Counted from the stretch's first letter, positions 25,946-34,879 are shown. The stretch is 64,000 bases of DNA from Anaerolineae bacterium (GCA_030432295.1 JAUIHI010000011.1:1-64000), one strand, 5' to 3'. Translations and numbers: made by a program. Notes: generated by a model from the sequence alone, not told the origin.

Positions 25946-27223
25946 TCAGCTTTGGGAGACAGCCAACGCCTGGGCCAAATCCTCTTTGATGTCGTCGATG
26001 TGCTCGATGCCGACGCAGAGACGAATCATATCCGGCGTGACACCGGCAGTGGCCAGCTCGGTTTCGGTGAGCTGGCGGTGGGTGGTGCTGGCCGGGTGTG
26101 CGGCCAGGGACTTGGCGTCGCCGATGTTGACCAGCCGCTTGAAGAGTTTGAGGCTGTCATAGAACTTCACGCCCGCCTCAAAGCCACCCTTCACGCCGAA
26201 GGTGAGCAGCGCGGAGGGACGACCCTTTGTGTATTTCTGGGCCAGGTCGTAGTAGGGCGATTCGGGCAGACCGGCAAAGCTGACCCATTCCACAGCGTCG
26301 TGATTCTTCAGGTAGTTGGCGACGGCCAGCGCGTTGTCGCAGTGGCGCTCCATACGCAGGGGCAGGGTTTCCAGCCCTTGCAAAATCAGGAATGCGTTGA
26401 AGGGGCTGATGGCAGAGCCAGTGTTGCGCAGGGGCACTGTGCGGGCACGCCCGATGAAGGCTGCCGGTCCCAGGGCTTCGGTGTAGACGACGCCGTGATA
26501 GGAGGGTTCCGGGTTGCTGAGCATAGGGAAGCGATCTTTGTGCTCGGCCCAGGGGAAATTGCCGCTGTCCACAATCGCACCGCCCAGGGATGTGCCGTGG
26601 CCACCCATATATTTGGTCAGGGAATGGACGACAATATCGCAGCCGTATTCGATGGGTTTGATCAGCACAGGCGTGGCCACTGTATTGTCCACAATCACCG
26701 GCACGCCGTGCTTGTGGGCCATTGTGGCGATGGCCTCCAAATCCACAATATTGCCCGCCGGGTTGCCAATGCTCTCGCAGAAGACAGCCGATGTCTTGTC
26801 GTCGATCAGCTTTTCCAGGTCTGCCGGGCTGTCGCTCTCGGCAAAGCGGACCTCAATCCCCTGCTTGGGCAGCATATGGGCAAAGAGGGTGTAGCTGCCG
26901 CCGTAAAGCTGGGGGACCGAGACGATATTGTTGCCCGCCTCGGCGATGGTGAGGATGGCGTAGTTGATGGCCGCGCTGCCCGCGCTGACGACGAGGGAGG
27001 CGATGCCCCCTTCCAGGGCTGCGATGCGCTCTTCCAGCACAGCCTGGGTGGGGTTCATAATGCGGGTGTAGATGTTGCCGGGCACGGCCAGATTGAAGAG
27101 GTCCGCGCCGTGCTGGGCGTTGTCAAACTCGTAAGCGATTGTCTGGTAGATGGGCACAGCCACAGCTTTGGTCGTCGCCTCGGACTGGTAGCCCGTGTGA
27201 ATCACAATTGTCTCGTCGCGCAT
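25946..27223 (-). CDS. metY: O-acetylhomoserine aminocarboxypropyltransferase (sulfhydrylase)
   Basis: 425 residues, the usual length for MetY and longer than MetB/MetC. It is a PLP enzyme that joins sulfide to O-acetylhomoserine to give homocysteine. The PLP Lys is in HSLTKYMGGHG. SAGSAAINYAI and IYTRIMNPT are family motifs near the cofactor and active-site Tyr. The ribosome site AAAGGAG lies seven bases before the ATG. It follows metA on the same strand, so acyl-homoserine made by MetA can be used directly. Confidence 0.93.
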   Translation of the reverse strand: MRDETIVIHTGYQSEATTKAVAVPIYQTIAYEFDNAQHGADLFNLAVPGNIYTRIMNPTQAVLEERIAALEGGIASLVVSAGSAAINYAILTIAEAGNNIVSVPQLYGGSYTLFAHMLPKQGIEVRFAESDSPADLEKLIDDKTSAVFCESIGNPAGNIVDLEAIATMAHKHGVPVIVDNTVATPVLIKPIEYGCDIVVHSLTKYMGGHGTSLGGAIVDSGNFPWAEHKDRFPMLSNPEPSYHGVVYTEALGPAAFIGRARTVPLRNTGSAISPFNAFLILQGLETLPLRMERHCDNALAVANYLKNHDAVEWVSFAGLPESPYYDLAQKYTKGRPSALLTFGVKGGFEAGVKFYDSLKLFKRLVNIGDAKSLAAHPASTTHRQLTETELATAGVTPDMIRLCVGIEHIDDIKEDLAQALAVSQS

Positions 27224-27240
27224 AGGGTTCTCCTTTGGGT

Positions 27241-27326
27241 GGGTATTGGATATTGGGTATTGGATATTTTGTCAGTGAACAGCGGCAGGGGCACACACCG
27301 ATTACTGTTCATTGATAACTGTTCAC
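27241..27326. repeat. Tandem GGGTATTGGATATT pair plus short palindrome at the metA 3' end
   Basis: GGGTATTGGATATT occurs twice without a gap (27241-27268). GTGAACAG (27275-27282) pairs with CTGTTCAC (27319-27326), whose end covers the metA stop. It sits between metA and metY. Confidence 0.65.
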
Positions 27327-28399
27327 TTCGCCGCGTGCAGGCCCAACGGGTCATTCGGATCGATGCCCTCTTTGTAGAGCTTGCGTCGGTCCAGATCGGC
27401 CAGGCGATAGACCAGCCCCAGCCAGTTGTTGAAGATGGCCCGGGCCGTGTCGCCCCAGGTGTTGTCCAGATGGGGCAGCATTGCATTCTCTGGGAAGGGG
27501 GGCGGCACACTGCCCCGACGCTTGGCAACCTGCACCATCTCCCGGTAGGCATCGGCCACCGCTGCCACATCCGGCGGGAAATAGTTGTCCGGGTGGGGCG
27601 GGTAATCGTCCCGTTCCCCGTGATAATAGCGGTGGACCTCCCGCTTGTACTCTTTGAGCAGACTGTTGATGTCGTATTCCGGGTGGCCCTGCAAATAGAT
27701 GACCCGGAACTGGTCGGCGCTGACCGCCATATGTACCCCGGACTCCTCACTCTCCACCAGAATCGACAGCCCGGCGGCGATAAACTGCTCCCGGCTGATT
27801 TCGTTGTAGCGGGAGTGGGGCACATCGAAACGGGTGTTGATGTCGCTGAGCAGGGGGTGATAGGGATGGAGCACCCGGTGGTTGAAGACCCCCCAGCGTT
27901 TGAAGCCCAGGGGCTGACGCTCCACCCCGTGGAACTGTTGCAGCAGGGCGTGGGTAGCCAGACAGGAGCAGAGCACCGACGCCACATTCTCCGACGCCCA
28001 GGCCATCACTTCGGAGAGAGGCTGCCAGAATGGCTCCAGTTCCAGGGCCGGGTTGGTCACATTGGCCCCGGTGATAATCAGGGCATCCAGCCCCTTCTCC
28101 TGGGCGTTCTGAAAGGTGCTGTAATAGCGATCGATATAGGCCTGGCTTTCCGGGCTGCGGGGCAGGCCAGGCACAGAAAAAGGGTGGACGAAGAATTGGG
28201 CAATCTGGTTGGAGCTGCCCACCAGCCGCATAAACTGCTGCTCGGTCACTTGCAGCGCAGCGTCGGGCATCATATTCAACAGACCGATGTGTAGTTCACG
28301 AATATCCTGCTTGAGCGCGTGCTCCAGGGGCAGAACCTCCTGGCCCCGCTCGCGCAGTTTGTCAAAAGTGGGTAGGGGGGAATGGGCAACAATCGGCAT
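27323..28399 (-). CDS. metA: Homoserine O-acyltransferase, MetA family
   Basis: 358 residues. It acylates homoserine at the first step of methionine synthesis. The nucleophile is most likely Cys146 in VLCSCLATHALL, by alignment with the Cys of Escherichia coli MetA, and LQGHPEYD carries the conserved His and Glu. Around residue 115 the acyl-specificity site reads TGANVT: Thr stands where succinyl enzymes have Gly and acetyl enzymes have Glu, so the donor is uncertain. Pairing with MetY suggests acetyl. The ATG 28399 lacks a strong ribosome site. A long structured leader precedes it. Confidence 0.88.
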   Translation of the reverse strand: MPIVAHSPLPTFDKLRERGQEVLPLEHALKQDIRELHIGLLNMMPDAALQVTEQQFMRLVGSSNQIAQFFVHPFSVPGLPRSPESQAYIDRYYSTFQNAQEKGLDALIITGANVTNPALELEPFWQPLSEVMAWASENVASVLCSCLATHALLQQFHGVERQPLGFKRWGVFNHRVLHPYHPLLSDINTRFDVPHSRYNEISREQFIAAGLSILVESEESGVHMAVSADQFRVIYLQGHPEYDINSLLKEYKREVHRYYHGERDDYPPHPDNYFPPDVAAVADAYREMVQVAKRRGSVPPPFPENAMLPHLDNTWGDTARAIFNNWLGLVYRLADLDRRKLYKEGIDPNDPLGLHAAK

Positions 28400-28420
28400 A
28401 TACGAAATCCAGACGTGTAC

Positions 28421-28487
28421 AAAAACCGAGTTTTTATGCCAGCATTTTTCGTAATACTCAATAGTATCGCGAAAAAACTCGGATTTT
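28421..28487 (-). terminator. Terminator-like hairpin in the metA leader
   Basis: On the minus strand, arms 28487-28473 and 28435-28421 pair over 15 bases with one mismatch around a 37-base loop, followed by a run of T. It ends about 22 bases before the metA ATG, where it could stop transcription or hide the start. The arms belong to the AAAACTCGGTTTT family also seen at 6566 and 51747. Confidence 0.5.
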
Positions 28488-28499
28488 CAGTGAACAGAC

Positions 28500-28652
28500 A
28501 GATGAAACGAACAACGGCAGCATCCGCGCCGCGCCGCAACATTGGGGCGTGGGTGCTGCCGTTCCGTGTGTAACATTGGGTGTCAACTCAGAACGAACGT
28601 GCGCTCGGCGGTTTTGTTCCGCGCGACTGGTTCTGGGTCACCAAATGGGTAT
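28500..28652 (-). promoter_or_regulatory. Structured 5' leader of metA
   Basis: Between the promoter and the terminator-like hairpin, 28513-28563 folds into a long hairpin: AACGGCAGCA pairs with TGCTGCCGTT, extended by seven more pairs. Minus-strand CCCAATGTT occurs twice, 42 bases apart, once in the loop region and once before the hairpin. GCGCGG...CCGC...GCGC near 28600-28626 can form another stem. It does not match the SAM-I, SAM-II or cobalamin consensus as I know them. Confidence 0.4.
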
Positions 28653-28658
28653 GGGCAA

Positions 28659-28688
28659 ATTATAGCACGCCTGCTTTTGCACTTGCAA
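28659..28688 (-). promoter_or_regulatory. metA promoter
   Basis: On the minus strand TTGCAA (28688-28683) and a perfect TATAAT (28664-28659) are 18 bases apart. The start would be near 28652, giving a leader of about 250 bases. The palindromic TTGCAA may also serve the divergent gene, with TATCCT at 28706-28711 on the plus strand. Confidence 0.65.
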
Positions 28689-28714
28689 TCTTACCCCTTC
28701 TTGCCTATCCTAAA

Positions 28715-28747
28715 AGAAGTTCGACTTTTCCGAAAAGTCGAACTTCT
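28715..28747. repeat. Perfect 16-bp palindrome before the enolase-superfamily gene
   Basis: Arms 28715-28730 and 28732-28747 are exact reverse complements around one base; the core is GACTTTTC-C-GAAAAGTC. It is the same size as the palindrome at 283-315. It ends 27 bases before the ATG and near the ribosome site GGAG, so it may affect translation or stop readthrough. Confidence 0.75.
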
Positions 28748-28774
28748 GAAATCACCCACCACCGGAGACCCCCC

Positions 28775-29920
28775 ATGAAAATCACTGCCCTGGAAACCCT
28801 CTGCCTCTCGCGGATGCACGAACCCGAACGCCAGTGGGTCACCTCCCGCTATCGCACCATCAAAGCCGACTGCGCGGTCGTCCTCGTCCACACGGACGCG
28901 GGCATCACCGGCATCGGTGAAGCCTCGGCCTATGGCTGGCCTATGCGCATCGCTGAATGGGTGGAGTGGCTGGCCCCTACCCTCATCGGCAAAGACCCCA
29001 CCGACCCGGCCATCACCCCGCCGCCCAATGGCCGGGGCCGCCCCCACGACACCGCGGCGGCTGGCATCGACTGTGCGCTCTGGGACCTGCGGGGCAAAGT
29101 AACGGGCAAACGGGTGAGCGAACTGCTTTCCCCCAACCCCGCGGATCGGGTGCGCCTCTACGCGTCCGGCGGCTGCCGCTACGACTGGCGCCACAACCCG
29201 GAGCAGCTGATCGAAGAGGCCCTGGGCTATGTGGAGCAGGGCTATACGGCCATGAAGTTCCGCATCGGCAGCGAATGGGCCTGGGACGGAGTGACGGTAG
29301 ACCGCTTCATCGGCCACATCCGGGAACTTTCCCAGGCCGTCAACGGACGGATGGACCTGGCCCTGGACGGCAACTGTCGCCTGACCGAAGAGCAGGCCCT
29401 GCCCATTGCCCTGGAACTGGACCGGCTGGGCTTTGCCTGGTTCGAGGAACCCATCGACCGCAATAACATTGCCGGCAACGCCCGGCTCTGCGCGGCCGCG
29501 GAACTGCCTATCACCGGCGGCGAAGCCTTCTCCTGCCTGGATGAATTCCGGCCTTATATCGAAGCCAAAGCCTACGACGTTCTCCAGCCCGACGCGGGTC
29601 TCTCCGGCATCACCGAAACCCTGCGCATTGCGGATAGGGCCGCTCAGTTCGGCCTGCCCGTCTATCCCCACTCCTGGCACAACGGGCTGATGTGCATGGC
29701 CCACAGCCATCTGGTGGCGGCCCATCCCAACATCAAAATCGTCGAACTCTGCCAGCACCAGGGACCGCTCCAGTGGGGGATTGTGAAGGAGCGCCCGCAG
29801 GTGGAGGACGGTCATCTGATTCTACCAGACAGCCCTGGCCTGGGCGTGGAACTGGTGGAAGATGTGGCTGAGCGCTTCCCCCACGTGGAGGGGCACTACG
29901 CCATCAATGTAGAACGGTAA
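28775..29920 (+). CDS. Mandelate racemase/muconate lactonizing enzyme family protein
   Basis: 381 residues of the enolase superfamily. The catalytic Lys region is AMKFRIGSEW. Metal ligands are in LALDGNC (Asp), WFEEPID (Glu) and ITGGEAF (Glu), and the base is probably His in YPHSWHNG near the end of the barrel. Most relatives with this His dehydrate sugar acids. The substrate is not assigned. ATG 28775 has GGAG seven bases before it; the longer frame upstream is leader. It is followed by an importer gene set but separated from it by a palindrome and a separate promoter. Confidence 0.88.
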   Translation: MKITALETLCLSRMHEPERQWVTSRYRTIKADCAVVLVHTDAGITGIGEASAYGWPMRIAEWVEWLAPTLIGKDPTDPAITPPPNGRGRPHDTAAAGIDCALWDLRGKVTGKRVSELLSPNPADRVRLYASGGCRYDWRHNPEQLIEEALGYVEQGYTAMKFRIGSEWAWDGVTVDRFIGHIRELSQAVNGRMDLALDGNCRLTEEQALPIALELDRLGFAWFEEPIDRNNIAGNARLCAAAELPITGGEAFSCLDEFRPYIEAKAYDVLQPDAGLSGITETLRIADRAAQFGLPVYPHSWHNGLMCMAHSHLVAAHPNIKIVELCQHQGPLQWGIVKERPQVEDGHLILPDSPGLGVELVEDVAERFPHVEGHYAINVER

Positions 29921-29946
29921 GAGCGGCCGATAGTTGTAGACGGAAT

Positions 29947-29998
29947 GTAAAGGGTGAAGCGTGAGAGCGGACGATTGCTCTCACGCTTCACCCTTTAC
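29947..29998. repeat. Perfect 22-bp palindrome (GTGAAGCGTGA family)
   Basis: Arms 29947-29968 and 29977-29998 are exact reverse complements with an 8-base loop, 27 bases after the stop of the enolase-superfamily gene. The remainder of the 303-base gap to the next gene holds the promoter at 30055. Confidence 0.85.
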
Positions 29999-30054
29999 GT
30001 TTTCCAGTCTCGACAATCCTGTCCAGTCGGATGAACTCGTCAATATCTTCTCCT

Positions 30055-30083
30055 TTGACACCCGATCCACCCCGTGCTAGAAT
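30055..30083 (+). promoter_or_regulatory. Strong promoter of the importer operon
   Basis: TTGACA (30055-30060), 17 bases, TAGAAT (30078-30083). The transcript would start near 30090 and carry a leader of about 134 bases ending in AAGGAG before ATG 30224. Confidence 0.75.
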
Positions 30084-30223
30084 GCGGTCAGCAATTTGCC
30101 GCACTTCTTATCCTCATTTCCCAGGCCCAATATCGAGCCTGGATTCCAGATGTCCCTACCCAACAGCAGGTCCGCACCACTCTACAATTTCGGTTTCCAC
30201 ACAAAGCCTAGAAGGAGAACTTT

Positions 30224-31597
30224 ATGTCCGACAGCCAATTGACCAACCGCCGTTTCAGCCGCCGCACTTTCTTGCGCGGCGCACTGATGAGCGCAGGTGC
30301 GGCCGCGCTGGCCGCCTGTGCCGCGCCCGCGGCACCCCAGGCTAGCTCTGAAGGCAGCGAAGCCGCCGCCGCCGCACCGGCAGCAGAAGCCACAACCGTC
30401 AAATTTTTGACCCAAGGCGGCAACGACGTTGCCTTCCTGCGCTACGAGCCGCTGATTGCCTCCTTCCAGGAAGCCAACAGCAATCTTACCGTCGAACCCA
30501 TCTGGGAACCCGGCGGCGCGATTGAAGTGCAGACCAAACTGCTCACACTCATCGCCGCGGGGGATGCGCCCGACACCTATTGGGCGCACAGCTACACCAA
30601 CTCCGGCCAGGCCGTGCGGGAGCTGCAACTGGACCTGAACCCCTATCTGGACGCCTCCGACGACATCAGCGGCGACGACTTCCTGCTGGCCGCCTACAAA
30701 GACTTCCAGTACAGCGACAAGCAGATCGGCTTCCCCCGTGAGACGACCAGCACAGTGCTGATCTACAACGCCGAACTCTTCGACAAGCACAGCCTGGCCT
30801 ATCCCAGCGAGGGCTGGACCTGGGCCGACTTTGCCGAAGCCGCAGCCACCATCACCGAAGGCGAAGGCGCGGACAAAATTTATGGCACAGCCGACTGGCA
30901 TCTGAACCGCAATACGTGGATCAAAATGTGGCAGAAGGGCGGCGATGTCCTCAGCGAAGACCACACCCAATTTACGATGAACCAGGAACCCAGCCTCTCC
31001 CAGATCAACGAGATTGCAGCCTGGCATCACGCCGCAGGTGTGCATCTGCCCGCTACCACAGCCGAGGCTGGCGGCTTCACCACCGCCAACCTTTTCGTCA
31101 CCGGCAACATCGGAATGTTCCCCCAATTCTCCGTCTTCTCCGGCCTTCTCGACGCGGAATTCAAATGGGATATTGCTCACCTGCCCGTAGACGAGGGCGA
31201 CACCGCTACCACCCGCGTCGCCTCGGCCGGTCACAGCATCTACAGCGGCACGAACAACCCGAACGAAGCCTGGCAGTGGATGAAGTTCCTGGGTGGCGAG
31301 CAGGCCTTCCGCCATTGGGTGGATGCGACCGGCCTGAATGTGCCGTCGCTGAAGGTGGTGGCCGAGAGTCTGCTGGCAACCAGCGCCGATTCCCTGCCCG
31401 AACACGCCCAGGTGATGCTGGATGCCTTCGACTATGGCCGCCCGGAACCGGTGGCCGGCGATTGGATCGGCGTCCATCGGGAAGTGCAGCCCGCGCTCAA
31501 CTCCATCTATGGCGTAGAGCAGGCCGACGCCCAGGCCGCGCTGGATGCGATTGCGTCCCGTGTAGAGGAACTGGCCGTCTACGTGCCAGGGGCGTAA
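30224..31597 (+). CDS. ABC transporter extracellular solute-binding protein (family 1 type), Tat lipoprotein
   Basis: 457 residues. The N-terminus has a twin-arginine motif (SRRTFLRG) and lipobox LAAC with Cys32, so the folded protein is exported by Tat and tethered to the membrane. An Ala-rich linker of about 25 residues follows, then a periplasmic-binding fold of the sugar type, with LLTLIAAGDAPDTYWAH and NEAWQWMKFLGG typical of that group. It captures the substrate for the two permeases downstream. The ligand is not readable; nearby nucleoside hydrolases suggest a riboside or sugar. The ribosome site is AAGGAG. Confidence 0.92.
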   Translation: MSDSQLTNRRFSRRTFLRGALMSAGAAALAACAAPAAPQASSEGSEAAAAAPAAEATTVKFLTQGGNDVAFLRYEPLIASFQEANSNLTVEPIWEPGGAIEVQTKLLTLIAAGDAPDTYWAHSYTNSGQAVRELQLDLNPYLDASDDISGDDFLLAAYKDFQYSDKQIGFPRETTSTVLIYNAELFDKHSLAYPSEGWTWADFAEAAATITEGEGADKIYGTADWHLNRNTWIKMWQKGGDVLSEDHTQFTMNQEPSLSQINEIAAWHHAAGVHLPATTAEAGGFTTANLFVTGNIGMFPQFSVFSGLLDAEFKWDIAHLPVDEGDTATTRVASAGHSIYSGTNNPNEAWQWMKFLGGEQAFRHWVDATGLNVPSLKVVAESLLATSADSLPEHAQVMLDAFDYGRPEPVAGDWIGVHREVQPALNSIYGVEQADAQAALDAIASRVEELAVYVPGA

Positions 31598-31663
31598 GAA
31601 GTGTTTCGTGCGGCGTGCTGCGTAGGCAGTGACGCTGCAGGGCTTTTTGCCTGAAACCGAGAA

Positions 31664-31715
31664 GTGAAGCGTGACACGTGAGATCGGACGCTCAATCTCA
31701 CGTGTCACGCTTCAC
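31664..31715. repeat. Perfect 21-bp palindrome (GTGAAGCGTGA family)
   Basis: Arms 31664-31684 and 31695-31715 are exact reverse complements. It lies between the binding-protein gene and the first permease gene. It may trim readthrough so that the abundant binding protein is made in excess, a common pattern in such operons. Confidence 0.8.
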
Positions 31716-31771
31716 GTAGCCAATCCGAATATTGTAGGATTGTATTCCAAACAGTCTGCACGAGATTCTTG

Positions 31772-32704
31772 ATGACCACCCAATCTGCTTCTGTTTCCCC
31801 CAAACCCAAGCGTGGCAGCGGCCTGCTGCGCAGCGAAGCCCGGGACGCCTTTGTCTTCATTCTGCCTTGGCTACTGGGCTTTCTGGTCTTCACCGCGGGG
31901 CCGATGCTGGCCTCGCTCTACATCTCCTTTACCCGTTGGGAGATTGTCACCTCCGCCAAGTGGGTGGGCTTTGAGCAGTACGCCAAGCTCTTCTCCGACG
32001 ACCGCTTCTGGCTGGCCCTCTACAACACAAGCTACTACGTCTTTCTGGGCGTGCCTCTCCATCTGCTGATGGCCCTGCTGGCCGCGCTGGCTATCAATCT
32101 GAATCTGCGCGGCATCCGCATCTATCGCACGCTTTTCTATGTGCCCTCCCTGACACCGGTAGTGGCGAATTCGATTCTGTGGGTCTGGATTTTCCATCCC
32201 CAGTGGGGTCTGGCCAACAGCTTTCTGGAACGCTTCGGGATCGAAGGCCTCTACTGGCTGCAAGACCCGCGCCTGGCAAAACCAGCGCTGATTATTATGA
32301 GCTTCTGGTCCATCGGCGGCCAGATGGTGATTCTGCTGGCCGGGCTGAAGGGGATTCCCGCGGTGCTCTACGAAGCCGCGGACATCGACGGCGCCACCAC
32401 CTGGCAACGCTTCTGGCGCATCACCTTGCCCCTGCTCACGCCTGCCCTTTTCTTCAACTTTATCATTGCCATTATCGGCGCCTTCCAGGTCTTTACCCAG
32501 GCCTACATTATGACCGACGGCGGGCCGAACTATTCGACCCTCTTCTATCTGCTCTATCTCTACCGGGCCGCCTTTGAGAATTTCCGTATGGGCTACGCCT
32601 CGGCAATGGCCTGGGTACTCTTTGTGATTGTGCTGATATTCACCCTCATCCAATTCCGCCTCTCAGACCGTTGGGTCTTCTACGAAGGCGATTTGAGGAA
32701 GTAG
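31772..32704 (+). CDS. ABC sugar-type permease, MalF/UgpA-like
   Basis: 310 residues with six predicted membrane segments. The cytoplasmic EAA loop, which contacts the ATPase, reads YEAADIDGATTWQRFWRI at about 205-222. ATG 31772 follows a TTG codon; its ribosome site is weak. With the next permease it forms the membrane channel of the importer. No ATPase gene is in the window, as often seen when one MsmK/UgpC-type ATPase serves several importers. Confidence 0.93.
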   Translation: MTTQSASVSPKPKRGSGLLRSEARDAFVFILPWLLGFLVFTAGPMLASLYISFTRWEIVTSAKWVGFEQYAKLFSDDRFWLALYNTSYYVFLGVPLHLLMALLAALAINLNLRGIRIYRTLFYVPSLTPVVANSILWVWIFHPQWGLANSFLERFGIEGLYWLQDPRLAKPALIIMSFWSIGGQMVILLAGLKGIPAVLYEAADIDGATTWQRFWRITLPLLTPALFFNFIIAIIGAFQVFTQAYIMTDGGPNYSTLFYLLYLYRAAFENFRMGYASAMAWVLFVIVLIFTLIQFRLSDRWVFYEGDLRK

Positions 32705-32815
32705 GGATTGGGAGCTGGAGAATAGGGACTGGGGGCTGGGAATCGGTTTCCGATATCCAATCCCCAGTTTCCAATCCCCGATCCCCGGTCCCCGCCTTTC
32801 CAGGAAATTTTTCGA

Positions 32816-33718
32816 ATGCTATCGACTGATTCTACTGCGACAGTACTCACCTCTGAATTGGCCACACGCAGCCGCAACCGCCGCAAAGCGATCGACGGCG
32901 CGTGGGCCTTCTTCTGGTATATCGTCCTATCCCTGATTGCTCTGGCCCTGGCCCTGCCGCTGGTCTGGCTGATCTCCACCTCCCTGAAAACCGGCGCTCA
33001 GACCTTTGTGATGCCGCCCATCTGGATTCCCAATCCCTTTGTGTGGGAGAACTATCCAGATGCGTTCCAGGCCGTACCCTTTGGCAAATACTTCTGGAAC
33101 ACCGCGCAGATCGTCGTCTTCGCCACCCTGGGCACACTGCTCACCGCATCGATGGCGGCTTTCGCCTTTGCCCGGCTGCGCTTCCCCTACCGGGAACAGC
33201 TATTCCTGCTTGTCCTTTCCACAATTATGCTGCCCAGCATTGTGACGCTGATCCCCACTTTTATCGTTTTCCGCTGGCTCAAATGGATCAACACACTGCT
33301 GCCACTGATTGTCCCCCTGTGGATGGGAGGCGGCGCGTTCAACGTTTTTCTCTTTCGCCAATTCTTTATGACAATCCCCTATGACCTGGACGAGGCCGCC
33401 CGCATCGACGGGGCCAGCAGCTACCGCATCTACTGGAGCGTAATTCTGCCCCTTTCCAAACCGGTCGTAGCGACGATTGCGGTCTTTTCCTTTATCCACC
33501 ACTGGAACGACTTTTTCCAGCCCCTCATCTATCTACAAAATCCCCAGAAATGGACGATGGCGATTGGGCTGCTGGGCTTCAAAGACCTCTACTCCACCAG
33601 TTGGAATCTGATGATGGCCGCCTCCACCGCGATGCTGCTGCCTCTGCTGGTATTGTTTTTCTTTGCCCAACGCTATTTCGTCGGTGGGATCCAAATGTCC
33701 GGCTTGGCCGGGAGGTAA
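32816..33718 (+). CDS. ABC sugar-type permease, MalG/UgpE-like
   Basis: 300 residues with six membrane segments and the EAA loop DEAARIDGASSYRIYWSV at about 190-207. It pairs with the permease encoded upstream. The 111 bases between them hold repeated, partly complementary words of the type GGGATTGG/CCAATCCCC, another palindromic insert. The amidohydrolase gene starts 3 bases after this stop. Confidence 0.93.
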   Translation: MLSTDSTATVLTSELATRSRNRRKAIDGAWAFFWYIVLSLIALALALPLVWLISTSLKTGAQTFVMPPIWIPNPFVWENYPDAFQAVPFGKYFWNTAQIVVFATLGTLLTASMAAFAFARLRFPYREQLFLLVLSTIMLPSIVTLIPTFIVFRWLKWINTLLPLIVPLWMGGGAFNVFLFRQFFMTIPYDLDEAARIDGASSYRIYWSVILPLSKPVVATIAVFSFIHHWNDFFQPLIYLQNPQKWTMAIGLLGFKDLYSTSWNLMMAASTAMLLPLLVLFFFAQRYFVGGIQMSGLAGR

Positions 33719-33721
33719 GAA

Positions 33722-34786
33722 ATGATTATCGACGCAGACATCCACCCAAGTGTAGACGGGGCCGCAGTATTGGCCCGCCTGCCCGAACCCTGGCGCACCC
33801 GCTACGCCGGGGGCAACCGTTCCGCTGGCTCTCTGGGCTGGTGGAACCCCAATGGCGTCAACCGGCCCGATGCGGTCGTTGACGGCAAGCGGATTGAGGG
33901 CGATCCCCACCTGCTGGCCCGCCATTTCTTCGATGTCTACGGCATCGACTACGGACTGCTCATCACCGGCGGCACGCTCCATTTGGGCCTCTCGCCCGAA
34001 GCCGACTACGCGTCCGCTGTCATCTCGGCTGTAAATGCGGTGATGATTGAAGAGTGGCTGCCTGTGGACCCCCGCTTCCGGGTGGCCCTGGCTGTCTATC
34101 CCAACGACCCGGAACTGGCTGTGGCCGAGATTCACCGGTGGGGCAGCCATCCCGGCGTTGTCCAGGTGCAGATGCCCAGCGGCGCGCGCATCCCCTACGG
34201 CCAGCGCTTCTTTCACCCCATCTACGAAGCGGCCGCTGAATATGGCCTGCCCGTTGCCATCCATCCGGGAACCGAAGGGGTGGGTCTCTCTGGCCCTCCC
34301 GGCGCGGCGGGCTATCCCACCAGCTATTTCGAATGGCACACCGGCCTGGTGGAGACGTACATCGCCCATCTGATCAGCCTGATCAGCGAAGGAGTTTTCA
34401 CAAAATTTCCTACGCTCAAATGGGTGATGGTGGAGGGGGGTATCTCCTGGCTGCCGCCGATTCTGTGGCGGCTGGACAAGAACTGGAAGGCATTGCGCAT
34501 GACAGTGCCCTGGGTGGATCGGCTGCCCAGCGAGATTGTCCAGGAGCACGTATTGCTCACCACCCAGCCGCTGGAAGAGCCGGAGAACCCGAAGCAGTTC
34601 CACGCCATTCTGGAGATGTTCGACGCGGCCAAAATGCTGATGTTCTCCAGCGACTATCCCCACTGGGACGGAGACGCGCCGGACTTCGCCGCCCGCCAGT
34701 TCCCGGCCCATTTGCGGGATCGGGTGATGTATCAGACCGCGGCGGAACTCTACAAACTGCCTGTGCCCGAGCTGCAACTGGCCTGA
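33722..34786 (+). CDS. Amidohydrolase-family (Amidohydro_2) metal-dependent hydrolase or decarboxylase
   Basis: 354 residues. The N-terminal DADIHPS carries the first His of the TIM-barrel metal site (many relatives have DxHxH, here only one His is evident). VAIHPGTEG near 180 and SSDYPHWDGDAP near 308 give the later His and catalytic Asp. This resembles the ACMSD/2-pyrone-dicarboxylate hydrolase group. The substrate is unknown. It starts 3 bases after the permease stop, so it belongs to the importer operon and probably acts on the imported compound or a product of it. Confidence 0.82.
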   Translation: MIIDADIHPSVDGAAVLARLPEPWRTRYAGGNRSAGSLGWWNPNGVNRPDAVVDGKRIEGDPHLLARHFFDVYGIDYGLLITGGTLHLGLSPEADYASAVISAVNAVMIEEWLPVDPRFRVALAVYPNDPELAVAEIHRWGSHPGVVQVQMPSGARIPYGQRFFHPIYEAAAEYGLPVAIHPGTEGVGLSGPPGAAGYPTSYFEWHTGLVETYIAHLISLISEGVFTKFPTLKWVMVEGGISWLPPILWRLDKNWKALRMTVPWVDRLPSEIVQEHVLLTTQPLEEPENPKQFHAILEMFDAAKMLMFSSDYPHWDGDAPDFAARQFPAHLRDRVMYQTAAELYKLPVPELQLA

Positions 34787-34879
34787 AAAATAGAACGCGG
34801 ACGACACGGATTGGGCTGATTCACGCGGATAAAATCTGCGGAAATCTGTGCTTTCTGTGAAATCTGCGTTCCCCTTTTT

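Noticed and set aside
28400-28660. SAM-I, SAM-II or cobalamin riboswitch before metA
   Set aside because: None of the consensus core strings of these classes that I know is present. The leader is reported only as structured.
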